A DNA stretch of 64,000 nucleotides from Brevipalpus yothersi (taxonomy: Eukaryota > Arthropoda > Arachnida > Trombidiformes > Tenuipalpidae). A model generated the notes under the pieces. That model had not been told where the DNA came from. It did not search any database and saw only the letters and a list, made by a program, of their open reading frames with translations. How positions within the stretch are numbered: the first letter of the stretch is position 1; every line of letters starts with the position of its first letter. The position numbers were made by a program, and so were the translations under genes. The DNA is taken from positions 24,316-88,315 of the forward strand of contig QZCP01000161.1 of NCBI GenBank assembly GCA_003956705.1. The letters run 5' to 3'. Below, piece after piece: positions 1-12,384 of this stretch.

Positions 1-296
1 TCAGTGAGGTCCATGAAATTTCCCCTAACAGCTCCACTGCAGTAAGCAAATGAGCCCATAATCCAATTTGAGCCATCGAAGTCTTTTCTCAACATAAAAC
101 AATCACAATTATTTGTGATCACCAGACGACAGAAAGGTGCTTCTCGAAGAGGAATGGAAAAAAATTCATCCTGGAAGTGAATTTCGAGAATTGGTAATGT
201 ATCTCCTTCCTTGGTGTTCCAATTAACTTCAGATCGGTCAGCCAAATAAACATTGGAGATGTAAACAAGAATGAACAATACCAAAACTGACCGCAT
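1..296 (-). CDS. ADAM-like protein A, first exon, partial (cut by window edge)
   Basis: The N-terminal 98 residues are visible. They begin with a hydrophobic signal peptide (MRSVLVLFILVYISNVYLA) and continue with the start of the ADAM-type prodomain. The block NWNTKEGDTLPILEIHFQDE and the conserved cysteines in PFCRLV, NNCDCF and AYCSGAV match genes B, C and D almost residue for residue. The start is the ATG at 296-294, which aligns with the starts of its neighbours. The frame is open to the window edge, so the protease, disintegrin and tail exons lie outside and its catalytic state is unknown. It lies in the same orientation as B-D and closes the left side of a head-to-tail group of four. 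Confidence 0.85.
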   Translation of the reverse strand, partial: MRSVLVLFILVYISNVYLADRSEVNWNTKEGDTLPILEIHFQDEFFSIPLREAPFCRLVITNNCDCFMLRKDFDGSNWIMGSFAYCSGAVRGNFMDLT

Positions 297-1244
297 CTCA
301 GACACAAAGAACCTGTAACTGCTAAAGATTTCTCGAGTAGTCAGCAAAAAAAAAGCATTCTGATCTAATAGATAAAAAAAAATCGGTCTGAATAATAATA
401 ACAGTCAATATTGATCGCCTGATAGGATAATACAAGCAAGTGGATTCAATGAGCTTGTGTACTGATGGAAAAATATTTCCTGGTTATTTCAATGCCAGTT
501 TGGAATCAAAAAAATCTCAGAGACCTATCCATCTTTGCGAACACTTATTACCAGAAAATTCACATAATATGTTAACAAAAACCAAGATTTTAGGGATCTC
601 ACAGAATCTATCACTGACTTACAGCAATCATTCTGCCTTTCAACCAGGATTATAATTTCATTTTCAGGGATAATTAAAAAATTTACGCGGGCGAATCTTT
701 TCAAAAACTATCTGGTGGATCATTTTGCAATAATGTTTCAAAACACTCATATGTAGTACCATGGTATCGAATCATGGGTTAGATTTTCACCCTAAGATTG
801 AATGGGTATTCACCATGCTAGAGAAGCACCTTAAAAGGGTGAGTCTTTTAGGTCCAATTTTCTTAGTGAAAATCGAATTTAGCGTATTGCAATTCTTCAT
901 TTGGTCATTCGTTTATCCGTTTTTACGTTCATTATCATTCGTGGATGGGTTAAATTTGAATGAATTTATAGTCAATTAGTATTTCAGTTATTTTTCCAGT
1001 CACAATCAAAATTAATCTAGAAAGAATTATCATGGCATGAGTAAGAGCTCAACAGAGGAAATGCTACTGAGAGCTTATATAAGAATGAAAAATCTGAAGA
1101 GACGATGTTGATGATATAATTGGCCTGAGTGTAACTTTAAATAAAATTCTAAAATTCCCATAAATTCGCTTTTGCCACCTTTCACTCAAAAATCCATTTT
1201 CAAACGCGACCATTCTCAGAAGTTTTCGAACTTTGAATGTTATC
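297..1244. other. Spacer between genes A and B, no gene seen
   Basis: This is the 5' flank of A and the 3' flank of B. Short open frames (440-655, 761-979) have no family resemblance and no signal peptide or cysteine pattern. I see no RNA gene or mobile element here. Confidence 0.6.
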
Positions 1245-3923
1245 TCAGCTCTCTAATGTAACTGGTACACTGTCTTTCTTCGGTGGTGTGGGTATATCGT
1301 CTTTTTTAGATGTCGCTGGAACATTCTCCTTCTGGGATCCTTTCTTCGACAATCTCATGTAGACAACCAGAGTGACAATTGCACAGCAGATGGCAGAGAT
1401 TATGAGGAACCATTGTAAAAAGCTTCCAGGTTCGACATAAGTTTCAGTCTCTGTGTCGCTGGAAAAGGAATGGAAGAAAGTCGAAGAGGGAGAGAGAAAT
1501 TAATCAAAAATCAACATCGTGTAATTCCTATGGATTTCAGTAACTGGTAATGGTTCATCAATAAGAATGACTCAGATGCCGATACATGGGTGATTTAGTG
1601 GGTTCTGTTGAAAAAACAATCCGGAAAATTTCCTCATGCAAATCGGAAATAGGTTCACAATAATGGCTAGCTTATTTTCAATCATTTAAGACATAATAAT
1701 CGGCAATCTCTTCCCATCTAGTGAATCAATCAGGTCTAGATAGTGAAATCTTTTCCCTACAATTCAACTCTTGGTGAATGATCAAAATGTTTCTCATTTT
1801 CACCAATATTGTAGAAAACTTTTGGAAGATGACTTACTCAGGATCCGGAAGTATGAATACAGGCATCAACAATTGGGTATCCTGGTCAAGTCTTTGTTCC
1901 CCGGGACAGTTATCTGGACATCCCGTAGGTAAAGGCACACAGGCCTGTTTGACGCACATTCTCCGCATTCTCTTGCCATCAGGACCACAAGCAGATCCAT
2001 TCTGGACAAATCTCGGATCCTCTCGTGTGAATCGTGTGTTTTCTCCCAAAATTAGATAGGAACAATTTCCCAAGTTTACTCTATCAATCGTTTTGGCGAG
2101 AACTGTAAAATGAACAAATGATTTGTGTTGATGAACATCAAATTACAATAAAACACCAGATACAAACCCTGGGCCGTAAAGAATTCCAATGTTTGGGCTT
2201 GTTTATTCTCTATAGCAACACATGATACTCTTCCACAGTAAACATTTTCTTTTTTACACCCAAAAGGCTCAACTTTCATCCAATTCGGATCTCCTAAAGT
2301 AGGACCACAACCATGATTAAGTGAGCCATTCTTCACATTGTCCTCATAACACTTATCTTTTCCGATTGAGCCATTTTTATAAACCCAACTACATACATCT
2401 TGACGGCTTCCACATCGACCATTGTAACAGTAGCCACCTTGTGAAAAAGATTTTCCACATCCATATCCATTGGCTACCACATAGTTAGCTGGACACTTGT
2501 GTGTTTTACCATCACAAAATTCGGCAATATCACATTGACTCTTCGCTTTTCGGCATCTATATTTTTCATTTTCAGCTCTGAACTTACAGGTTTCCATATT
2601 ACAACATGGACCAGATGAGCATTCGGAATTACTGGTCAGCTGACACTTGTTATTACAGCATTTTTCACATGCTTTCGATACACATTCACACTGTTCACCT
2701 TTCTCTAGGATACCATTTTTACAAGATGGCTTAGGTGGCTGAGGTTTTTCTCTTAAGCAAAAGTGTCTTGGTCTCCATTTATTGAGCTCGGCTTTACTAC
2801 ATGGTGACCACTCTATTATTGCAGATTCATTATCCAACTGAGTGTCCATAATCCATATTTTTCCTCGACGAGGCATTCCTGGGCATGTTGTACCACTGAA
2901 ATCGAAAGCGCCAAGAAGGTGTCCAACCTCATGAGCAAAGATCAATGCTTGCTGTCTTTTGTATAATAACATGTCACTGTGAGTATAAAGAATCCAAATA
3001 CCCTTTGTAGGTGAACAAATTTGGTTTCGAGCTGCAGCTCCTTTTTCTGGACCTGGAAGAGAATGAAGAGAACATTGAATATTTATTCAAATTGCTCACC
3101 ATGAATGATGTGGAAAATTTTGAACAACATTTAAGATGATAGCAAGAATAAACCTAAGCTTACCAGGAGATTCAGTAACGATTAAAGTAGCCACCAATTG
3201 ACCCTCAATATCAGCTGAATATTTTTTGTGTCCACCTTCAAGGAAAGCAAAAAGTGTATGGTTGACAGTGTCTAATAGATCCTCCGAGTGGAACAATTTC
3301 CAGCCTCTATAAACAGCTATATAATTGAATTCGGAAAACCAGTCATTGGCAGTATTTATAATGCCTTGTAGAAAGGAATCCATTTTTTCAGGTTTTACAT
3401 ATTCGAGAAGCGATTGATTGACCACAAATAGGCAGGGAATGAAGCCAGTCTCATGATCTTTGAGTTCAGACCCAGCAAGCGGCTCAAAGTATAGAGAATC
3501 GTTAGTTGGAGTAACTGGCTCAGAATATAATTGATCGATAATTCCAGTTGGGCTCTTCCCCGGAGGAAACTTTGTGACATTGTATTCTCTTGATGTTCCA
3601 TTTCCGAGAGGTTCTATTTCAAAATGATCAGTCAGGTTCATGAAATATCCACTAATAGCTCCACCACAGTATTCAAATGAGCCCATAATCCAGTATGAGC
3701 TATCGTTATCTTTTCTCAACATGAAGCATTCACAATTATTTGTGATCACCAGGCGACAGAAAGGTGCTTCTCGAAGAGGAATGGAAAAAATTTCATCCTG
3801 GAAATGAATTTCGAGTATCGGCAATGTATCTCCTTCCTTGGTGTTCCAATTGACCTCAGATTGGTCACCAAAATGAATGTGTGAAATGTGAACCAGAATA
3901 AAAAGAATCAAAAATTGTAGCAT
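1245..3923 (-). CDS. ADAM-like membrane metalloprotease-disintegrin B (third zinc ligand Asp)
   Basis: Four exons, on the minus strand: 3923-3164, 3052-2168, 2102-1838 and 1458-1245. All borders are GT..AG with phases 1, 1, 2, giving 707 aa. In order: signal peptide (about 1-18), ADAM-type prodomain with C-rich motifs, and reprolysin-like domain from GFIPCLFVV. The zinc site HEVGHLLGAFD (about 294-304) has the catalytic Glu and two His, but Asp where ADAMs have the third His. The Met-turn is WIM, then disintegrin domain (CKNGILEKGEQCEC, loop KSQCD), cysteine-rich domain (YCYNGRCGSRQ), hydrophobic helix (FLQWFLIISAICCAIVTLVV) and a short Lys/Pro-rich tail. I see no furin site between prodomain and protease. 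Activity is uncertain; an Asp ligand is known from other HExxH families such as snapalysin. Confidence 0.88.
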
Positions 3924-4603
3924 TTCAAAATGAGAAGAATGACGAATGCAAGTGGAATTTCACGAGTTGCTTGTTAAAACAGTTTCTTTAGCCCACTGAG
4001 AGATAAACCCTAATTTGAATCATCTGGGCTGAGAAAATCAGCCAGCATGATGAGAACCAATATTGATCACATTCTAGGATGAGAAAAACAAAGAGATTCA
4101 GATTCTTGAATATCAATGAAAAAATATCTCCTGTTCTTTTCCAACAGCACTCAGTGATCAGAACCGTTTGAGACTCATCTTTTTGCACCGATCAACCGAA
4201 GAACATAATGAAATCCGTTACAATAGACCTCGAATAGAATATAATTTTTCGAGACCAGAAATTATCATTCACTTCCAGGACTATTCTGCCTCTTAACCAG
4301 GATAATAATTTCAATCACAAGATGATATATAAACTAGCGCCAGGAAAAGTTGCAGAAAATTTTTCTGGTTAATCATTTGGTAATCATTCATCAGTTGATC
4401 TATTCTTGATAATTTCTTGATTTATCAACACTAATTTTCTTCTCATAAACAGTGAGGCTTAGGTTCTCACTTTGGTACCAGATTGGAATTCTCATTAAGC
4501 GGAAGGAAAACCAAAATGCCCAGACTTTCTTCTTCTTTTTCACTATGAGAAGAGGAGGAATGAGATTCATCTGGAGCATAAATTTGAAAGTACTGACAAT
4601 TTC

Positions 4604-4643
<40 letters not shown>

Positions 4644-5053
4644 TATCCTAATTTCCAATAGTGTGCATCTGAATTTGTTTTCTGATAGAGACTCCCCTAG
4701 CTTTTGGTTCATTGCCTTTCTTATTTGACTATCCAATTATTTATCTGTTTATTAATTCATAATCACATAAATAGTGAATGGATCAATTTTTGATGAATTT
4801 TTAGGCAATTCATAGCCAACTGGCTTAGCAGTAATCGGTGTTGCTCATAGGATTGATCAGAAGAGAATCATGCTAAAAAGTTCAGTTTCGGAACTCTCCT
4901 GGAAGAATTCCACTGAAAGCTGATATGGGAATCGAGAGAGAAGAAAATCTCGACCAATGACTTTAATGTTGAGGTTGTCAACGGCTTGAGAGGCAACCTT
5001 AGAATGGAACGAACAGGAGCAATTTCAAACTTTTTCAATTTATTGAAAGTTCC
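3924..5053. other. Spacer between genes B and C
   Basis: It is the 5' flank of B and the 3' flank of C. Apart from the (TA)n tract at 4605-4646 I see nothing definite. The small frames here are not supported by similarity to anything I recognise. Confidence 0.6.
4605..4646. repeat. (TA)n microsatellite
   Basis: About 40 bases of almost pure TA dinucleotides. Confidence 0.95.
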
Positions 5054-7689
5054 TCAGTTCTCAGCTGTGACTGATTCATTGTCTTCATTTGATGACGGCT
5101 GGGGACTGTCTTCTTCAGATCCATTCTCAGACAAAATCTTGTAGATGATCAGAGAGGCTAAAATAATTGAGCCACAGATCGAAGTAAGAATGAGTAACAA
5201 GTAAGATTCCCCGGTCCCATTGCCTTTCTTATCATCAGGAGGCTCATCTCTGGAAAGGAAGAGAGAGATACAGATGGGTCAATATTCATCATGGGGCATA
5301 AAACTCAAGAAAATTTCAGAAACTGATGGAGGAAAAATTAATTATGTTCCATTGTACAGTTAATTTGAATTTGGATTTGAATTAAAGGCTCGCAAATGAA
5401 AAGGAGAGTTCCTGACATCGACTTGATCATAATTGTTGTTCAGGAACACTATCAGCGTTGTAAAATTTTTCATGCCGTCACTCGAACGCGAAACTTGGAA
5501 CTTGGAAAAAAACATTTCAGTGGGAATTTTCGAGGTTTGATAGTCCATGAATAATTTGACTGATTTTCTGTCTGAATTTGAACTCAAGGTTACTCACTCG
5601 GGGTCTGGGAGTATGAATACAGGGAACGACACTCCGGTTTCCGGATGAGTTTTCCGTTCTCCTGGACAGTTTCCAGGACATCCTGAAGGCAAAGGCACAC
5701 AGGCCTGTCTCAGGCACATTTTTTCATCATTAGCTCCACAAGCAGACCCGTTCTGGACGAATGTTGGATCTTCTCGTAAGAATCTAGTGTTATCTTTCAA
5801 ACGCAAGTACAAACAGTCATCGATGGAAACATGAGTTATTATGTCGGTCTCTGTGCAAATGAAAGAAAATTGGTGTTACATATATCAGTTGAAAAAACAG
5901 GATAGAACATACTCAAGGTTGCACTGAAATCATAGGTATTGAGGTTTCCATTAGGCATGAAAACACATGATACTTTTCCACAGTAAACATCTTCTTTTTT
6001 ACAGCCAAAATTATCAATTTTTCTGAATCTTGGATCACCAAAAGCGGGACCACAACCATATGTAAAATGGCCATTTTTTTGATTATCCTCATAGCATTTA
6101 TCCTTCCCAATAGAGCCACCAGTGTAAACCCAACTACATACATCCTGGCGACTTCCACATAGACCATTGTAACAGTAGCCACCTTGTGAGTAAGATTTTC
6201 CACATCCATACCCATTGGCTACCACATAATTAGCTGGACACTTATGTGTTTTACCGCTACACATCTCTGGTAAGTCACATACATCCTTTGCTTTTCGACA
6301 TGTGTACCTGTCCTTCTCGGTTCTGGGCTGGCAAGTTTCCATATCACAACAAGGACCAGATGAACATACAGAATTTTTGGTCAGTTGACACTTTTCATCA
6401 CAGCATTTTCTACATGCTTTCGAAACACATTCACACTGTTCACCTTCTTCTAGAACACCATTTCGACAGGATGGCTTGAGAGGTTTAGGTGTTTTTCGCA
6501 AACAAAAATAGCTTGACCGCCTTCGCTTGATAACATCTTTACTACATGGTGACCACTGTACCGTTCCCTTCTCTCTTCGTGAAGCTTTATCCATAATCCA
6601 AGCTTTCCCAGTGTTATCAAGATCTTTGCATTCTGTGTTCTCTACATGTATCATACCTAAAGTATGTCCAATCTCATGCGCAAAGGTTATAATTTGCCTT
6701 CTCCAGTAATTTTTCTCCGATTTTTGTGCATAAAAAACATAAATACCAGTACTAAGTAGGCAAATGCTATGCCCCCTAGCTCTTCCACGAACTGTTCCAT
6801 TTGCTATAATTTTAGGAAAACAAAATAAAATCAATTTCCTACACTTGATTCTTTTTAGTGCTCATTGTGAAAAATTATGTACAACAGATTCAATGGATAA
6901 AGCCTCACGTTTTTTGATTGTCTTAGGAGTAAACAAAGTAACCATCATTTGACCCTCAAAATCTTCCACATATTTTTTGTGACCCCATCCGATAAAACGG
7001 TTGACCGTTCTGTTGATGGCCTCATTTATATTCTCAGGGTCAAGATCAAGTTCAATCGTTTTCCAACCTTTGTATACAACGACTATATTGAATTCTGAGA
7101 ACAATTCATTGGCTTCAGTTATTATAGCTTGAAGAAGATAATCCATCTCATCGGATCTCACTTCTTTGAAAGTGTCCACATCGATCACGAATAGGCATGG
7201 AATGTATGCAGTCTGATAATCTTCCAGTCCAGATTCAGCGAATGGCTTGTAGTATAGAGAATCATTGGTTGGTTCATACATCTCATCCTTCACATCATCA
7301 ATAATTTCATCGGGAACCTCTTCTCCTGGAGGAAACTTTGTTACTTTGTGTCTACCAGACGTTCCATTTTCAAGAGGTTCTATCTCAAAGTAATCAATAA
7401 TGTTCATGAAGTTTCCCCTAACAGTTCCACTGCAGTAAGCAAATGAGCCCATAATCCAATCTGAGCCATTGTAGTCTTTTCTCAACATGAAACATTCACA
7501 ATTATGCGTGATCACGAGACGACAGAAAGGTGCTTCTCGAAGAGGAATGGAAAAAATTTCATCCTGGAAATGAATTTCGAGTATGGGCAATGTATCTCCT
7601 TCCTTGGTGTTCCAATTGACTTCAGATTGATCTTCCAAATGAACATGTGATATATAAATCAAAAGGAAGAGAATCAAGACTAATCGCAT
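5054..7689 (-). CDS. ADAM-like membrane metalloprotease-disintegrin C, catalytic motif intact
   Basis: Four exons: 7689-6909, 6803-5913, 5850-5598 and 5249-5054 (phases 1, 1, 2; 706 aa). I chose the ATG at 7689 because MRLVLILFLLIYISHVHL is a clean signal peptide aligned with A and B; an upstream in-frame ATG (7764) would bury it. Prodomain about 20-150, protease from about 160, zinc site HEIGHTLGMIH (303-313) with all three His and the Glu, Met-turn WIM (about 329-331). The disintegrin domain begins at about 373 (CRNGVLEEGEQCEC, loop KDVCD), followed by the cysteine-rich domain, the small third-exon module (DPTFVQNGSACG ... CPGNCPG), one membrane helix (about 657-678) and an acidic, Ser/Pro-containing tail. 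Likely a cell-surface endopeptidase or adhesion protein; no substrate can be read from the sequence. Confidence 0.9.
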
Positions 7690-8280
7690 CCTAAAATGAA
7701 TAGATTGGAGACCGCTGGTAAAATTCTGCAGGTTATCATGGAAGAATATGTGAAGATTCATCAAATGGTATTTTTTTTCTAACCTGATACTTCAGCATTA
7801 CAATTCAACCAGAGTTCTACCTTCCCTTGCATAATAGGAGTAGATAAATTGAGAATCATCAAACTGATAGTAAACACTGATTCAGCATGTGAATATTACT
7901 TTTTGCATATCTCCACAGTTTTAGAGAAATCACATGGAAGTGATCTCGGTGATAGCGATGAATGTTAAAACACACATGGAAGAGCTTGATCGCAGTTAAT
8001 CAGCTGATTAATCAGGATTCATCCATCAAATTGTATCAATCGAAGTTCAAAATGTATCTGAAAATATTGTGAACCAGGATATACTCGATAGTGATAAACA
8101 TGCGCGAAGAGTGTGGAAGTAATGAGGATTTTCGAGCTAAATCACCCAAGATTCTATTTATGACATTGTTGGAGAGAAAATTGCGGGAAAAAAGAAGTAG
8201 TATTACCGATTATCCACAAAAATTTATTTATTAATCGGGGAAAAGTTCTGGAAACAAAGAATCGGATATGATGGTGGTAG
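7690..8280. repeat. Duplicated 5' flank of gene C (pairs with 11112-11812)
   Basis: The sequence upstream of C recurs upstream of D with very high identity, from the base after the start codon to about GATATGATGGTGGTA. The D copy has about 150-200 extra bases near 11225-11450. It marks the non-coding part of the C/D tandem duplication and probably holds the promoters of both genes. Confidence 0.8.
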
Positions 8281-8412
8281 CATCAAAAATTCTTCCAAAA
8301 GCTAATCGAATAAAATGGAGACTGAAAAAAAGACAAAATCGTTAATAGTTCATCAATTTGAGCAACAGACAGATTTTGGTGTTTTGACTCTTCTCGGTTC
8401 TCATCAACCAAT

Positions 8413-11111
8413 TTATTTTTGTTCAGAAGAATCTTCTGGTGCCTCTTGGTTTTGGGATGTTGAGCTTCCTGATGTAGGTTGAGCATTGTTATCGTTTTTT
8501 CCTCTCTTCGACCATCTTTCGTGAAGAATCAGAGAGGCCACAACAATTGAACACAAGATTGAGAAGATCAATAATAACCAAAGTAAACTCAACTCTCCAG
8601 GTTCATCACCATTTTCATCTTCTGCGGGTTCGTCTCTGTGAAGAGCGGAAAAGAAACAAATCAATCTTCATCATAAAATATTGTATGATCGCCAAAACTT
8701 GAGCAACTGGGCGATATTAGACAGATGAGGATGATTTGGAAGCTGATAAAAGATTGATTGATTCAATTCTGCAATGCAGACAACTGAGGGCCTTGTGATG
8801 CACCTGTAAGTTGACTAAAAAGTTTTCATAATATCGAGTTGCTATTCAGGTAAGCTGTCATTTGGAAACATCAGTTTCATGGCAGATTTCTTATAAGAGA
8901 TATTTAACTCTAATAGCGAACATGAAACTCGGAAATGGAGAATTTTCGTAATCAATTTGATCGTCTTTTTGTCTGTTCTTGAATATAATTTTTGATTGTG
9001 GGAGAATGAAAATAACTTACTCTGGATCTGGAAGTATGAATGCAGGGAACCTCTCTCCAGTCTCCGGATGACTTCTCTTTTTTCCTGGACAGTTTTTCGG
9101 ACATCCTGAAGGCAAAGGCACACAGGCCTGCCTAACACACATCTTCTCATCCTTCACTCCACAAGCAGATCCGTTCTGGACGAATGTTGGATCTTCTCGT
9201 AAGAATCTAGTGTTATCTTTCAAAAACAAGTACAAACAGTCTCCAATGGATAAAGAATCTATTTTGCCCGCATCTGTTTAAATGGAAAAAAATCGTTGTT
9301 ATATACATCAGTTGAAAGTGAGGCTATATGCTAACAATATGCTACATTGAAATCAAGTGTTACGAGGCTTTCATTAGGCATGAAAACACATGATACTTTT
9401 CCACAGTAAACATCTTCTTTTTTACAGCCAAAATTATCAATTTTCCCAAATCTTGGATCACCAAAAGCGGGACCGCAACCATAAATGGATGAGCCATTTT
9501 TTCGATTCTCCTCATAGCATTTATCCTTCCCAATAAAGCCACCAGTGTAAATCCAACTGCATGGCTCTTGACGACTTCCACATAGACCATTGTAACAGTA
9601 GCCACCTTGTGAGTAAGATTTCCCACATCCATACCCATTGGCTACTACATAGTTAGCTGGACACTTGTGTGTTTTACCGCTACACATCTCAGGTAAGTCA
9701 CATGGATCCTTTGCTTTTCGACATGTGTACCTGTCGTTCTTGGTCCTGGGCTGGCAAGTTTTTTCATCACAACAAGGACCAGATGAACATATAGAATTTT
9801 TAGTCAGTTGACACTTATCATCACAGCATTTTCTACATGCTTTCGAAACACATTCACACTGTTCACCTTCCTCCAGAACACCATTTCGACAGGATGGCTT
9901 GAGAGGCTTAGGTTTTTCTCGCAAACAGAAAAAGCTTGACCGCCTTCGCTTGATAACATCTTTACTACATGGTGACCACTGTAGGATTCCAACATTTGAT
10001 GATGATGCATATTCACTCATAATCCAAATTTTCCCAGTGGTATCAAGATCTTTGCATTCTGTGTCCTCTACATGTATCATACCTAAAGTATGTCCAATCT
10101 CATGCGTAAAGGTTATAATTTGCGTTCTCCAGTAATTCGTGTCCGATTTATTTGCATAAGAAACATAAATACCAGTACTCGGATTGCAAATACTATACAT
10201 CCTTGCTCTCCCAATAGTTGATCCATTTGATCCTATAATTCAGGAGAAAAAAATTAAAATCAATTTCATACACTTGATTCTTTTTTAGAGCTCATTGTAA
10301 GAATTATGTAAAACAAATTCAATGGATAAAGTAAACCCTCACTTAGTTTGATAACCTTAGGAGTAAACAAAGTAATCATCATTTGACCATCAAAATCTTC
10401 CACATATTTTTTGTGTTGGTTGTCGATAAATTGAAGAACCGTTCTGTTGATGACCTCATTCACATTCTCGATTTCAGTTGTCTTCCAACCTTTGTATACA
10501 ACGACTATATTGAATTCTGAGAACAATTCATTGGCTTCAGTTATTATAGCTTGAAGAAGATAATCCATCTCATCGGATTTCACTTCTTTGAAAGTGTCCA
10601 CATCGATCACGAATAGGCATGGTATGAAGGCAGTTTGATAATCTTCCAGTCCAGATTCAGCGAATGGCTTGTAGTATAGAGAACCATTGGTTGGTTCATA
10701 CATCTCATCCTTCACATCATCAATAATTTCATCGGGAACCTCTTCTCCTGGAGGAAACTTTGTTACTTTGTGTTTACCAGACGTTCCATTTTCAAGAGGT
10801 TCTATCTCAAAGTAATCAATAATGTTCATGAAGTTTCCCCTAACAGTTCCACTGCAGTAAGCAAATGAGCCCATAATCCAATCTGAGCCATTGTAGTCTT
10901 TTCTCAACATGAAACATTCACAATTATGCGTGATCACGAGACGACAGAAAGGTGCTTCTCGAAGAGGAATGGAAAAAATTTCATCCTGGAAATGAATTTC
11001 GAGTATGGGCAATGTATCTCCTTCCTTGGTGTTCCAATTGACTTCAGATTGATCTTCCAAATGAACATGTGATATATAAATCAAAATGAAGAGAATCAAG
11101 ACTAATCGCAT
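8413..11111 (-). CDS. ADAM-like membrane metalloprotease-disintegrin D, catalytic motif intact
   Basis: Four exons: 11111-10343, 10232-9336, 9273-9021 and 8635-8413 (phases 1, 1, 2; 713 aa). The start at 11111 matches that of C. Zinc site HEIGHTLGMIH (300-310), Met-turn WIM, disintegrin loop KDPCD, cysteine-rich domain, third-exon module and membrane helix (LSLLWLLLIFSILCSIVVAS). The cytoplasmic tail is Gln/Ser-rich and unlike that of C. The donor of exon 2 is GTTAGC; I placed it by exact alignment with the exon 2 end of C. The first 200 residues differ from C at only a few positions, while identity falls sharply at the end of exon 1 and through exon 2, so the pair is a recent duplicate or has undergone conversion. 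Confidence 0.9.
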
Positions 11112-11812
11112 CCTAAAATGAATAGATTGGAGACCGCTGGTAAAATTCTGCAGGTTATCATGGAAGAATATGTGAAGATTCATCAAATGGTATTTTTTTT
11201 CTAACCTGATACTTCAGCATTAAAATTCAATAAAAAATCATCAAGCTGGTAGTGAACACTAATTCAGCAAAGCAATATTACATCTTGCAAATCTTTCCAG
11301 TTTTCGAAGAAACGAATAAACTAAAGCCGAATGCAGAATCTTCACTGTATGATAGGGTCGATCATCAGCATCTCACTTGTTGAATATTAAAATTTTGATT
11401 AGACTTGGTATTATTTGTCCGTCTAATTTGAATACACTTTAGCTAATCAGAGAGAAATCACATGGAAGTGATCTCGGTGATAGCGATGAATGTTAAAACA
11501 CACATGGAAGAACTTGATCGCAGTTAATCGGCTAATAAATCAGGATTCATCCATCAAATTCCATCAATCGAAGTTCAAAAAGTACCTGGAAATATTGTGA
11601 ACCAGGATATACTCGATAGTGATAAACATGCGCGAAGAGGGTGGTGTAATGAGGATTTTCGAGCTCGATCACCCAAGATTCTATTTCTGACATTGTTGGA
11701 GAGAAAATTGCGGGAAAAAAGAAGCAGTATAATCGATTATCGATTAGCAATAAGATTTATTTATTTATCGGGGAAAAGTTCTGGAAACAAAGAATCGGAT
11801 ATGATGGTGGTA
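11112..11812. repeat. Duplicated 5' flank of gene D (pairs with 7690-8280)
   Basis: Near-identical to the 5' flank of C except for an internal stretch (about 11225-11450) absent there. It lies between the divergently transcribed genes D (-) and E (+). Confidence 0.8.
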
Positions 11813-11982
11813 ACTGATCCCTTGGTGAGGAAGGGATCTTCAGAATTTTTACAGACAATTTGAAGATGACGATATCGATGAGAAATGAATGTGGGAACCA
11901 AAAGTTGGAACCTTATTAACATCTCGAATGTAAGAAGTTTTTTCTTCCTTCATGAACCGATACTAAAACACAGGAATTTGGA

Positions 11983-12006
11983 AAGAGAGAGAGAGAGAGA
12001 GAGAGA
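11983..12006. repeat. (GA)n microsatellite upstream of gene E
   Basis: Simple GA tract embedded in a longer flank (about 11820-12159) that recurs at 23598-23990 upstream of gene J. Confidence 0.9.
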
Positions 12007-12159
12007 TTTCACCGTCATTTCCCAAATAGTTTTTCAAATCTTTCTATGAAGGTTCTTAAAAAATTCAATGCTCATCAAATTAAGTCAGCGTGCCTGTTGA
12101 CCACTTTTTCCAGGTTTTAACATAAAGAATGTATTATGCTATGATTTCTGAATGAGAAA

Positions 12160-12384
12160 ATTATTTCAAAAATGGCTCCAGAGTGAGACTATCTGACGAA
12201 ACAATTATGATGATCCTGGATCTGGTGTTTCCAACAATTGAGGATGACAGAATGAAGTAATCACTGAAGGATTCGTGAAATCAAATAGACCATTATAACA
12301 CGTAGAACTGAGAATTCACATAATTGAGTGAGTAACTAGTGAAAATAAAAAATCACATGTGAGATGTGAACATTGGGGATCTGG
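12160..12384 (+). promoter_or_regulatory. Conserved upstream module of gene E
   Basis: About 225 bases directly before the ATG. It recurs with high identity before genes J, K and L and in weaker form before pseudogene M. Shared blocks include TTTCAAAAATGGCTCC, GATGATCCTGGATCTGG and GTGAACATTG. Such conservation next to the start suggests a common promoter and 5' UTR, but recent duplication alone could also explain it. Confidence 0.5.

Noticed and set aside
119..307. 62-codon minus-strand frame at the left edge
   Set aside because: It is out of frame with the ADAM-like exon on the same strand (ATG at 296), which carries the signal peptide and conserved cysteines.
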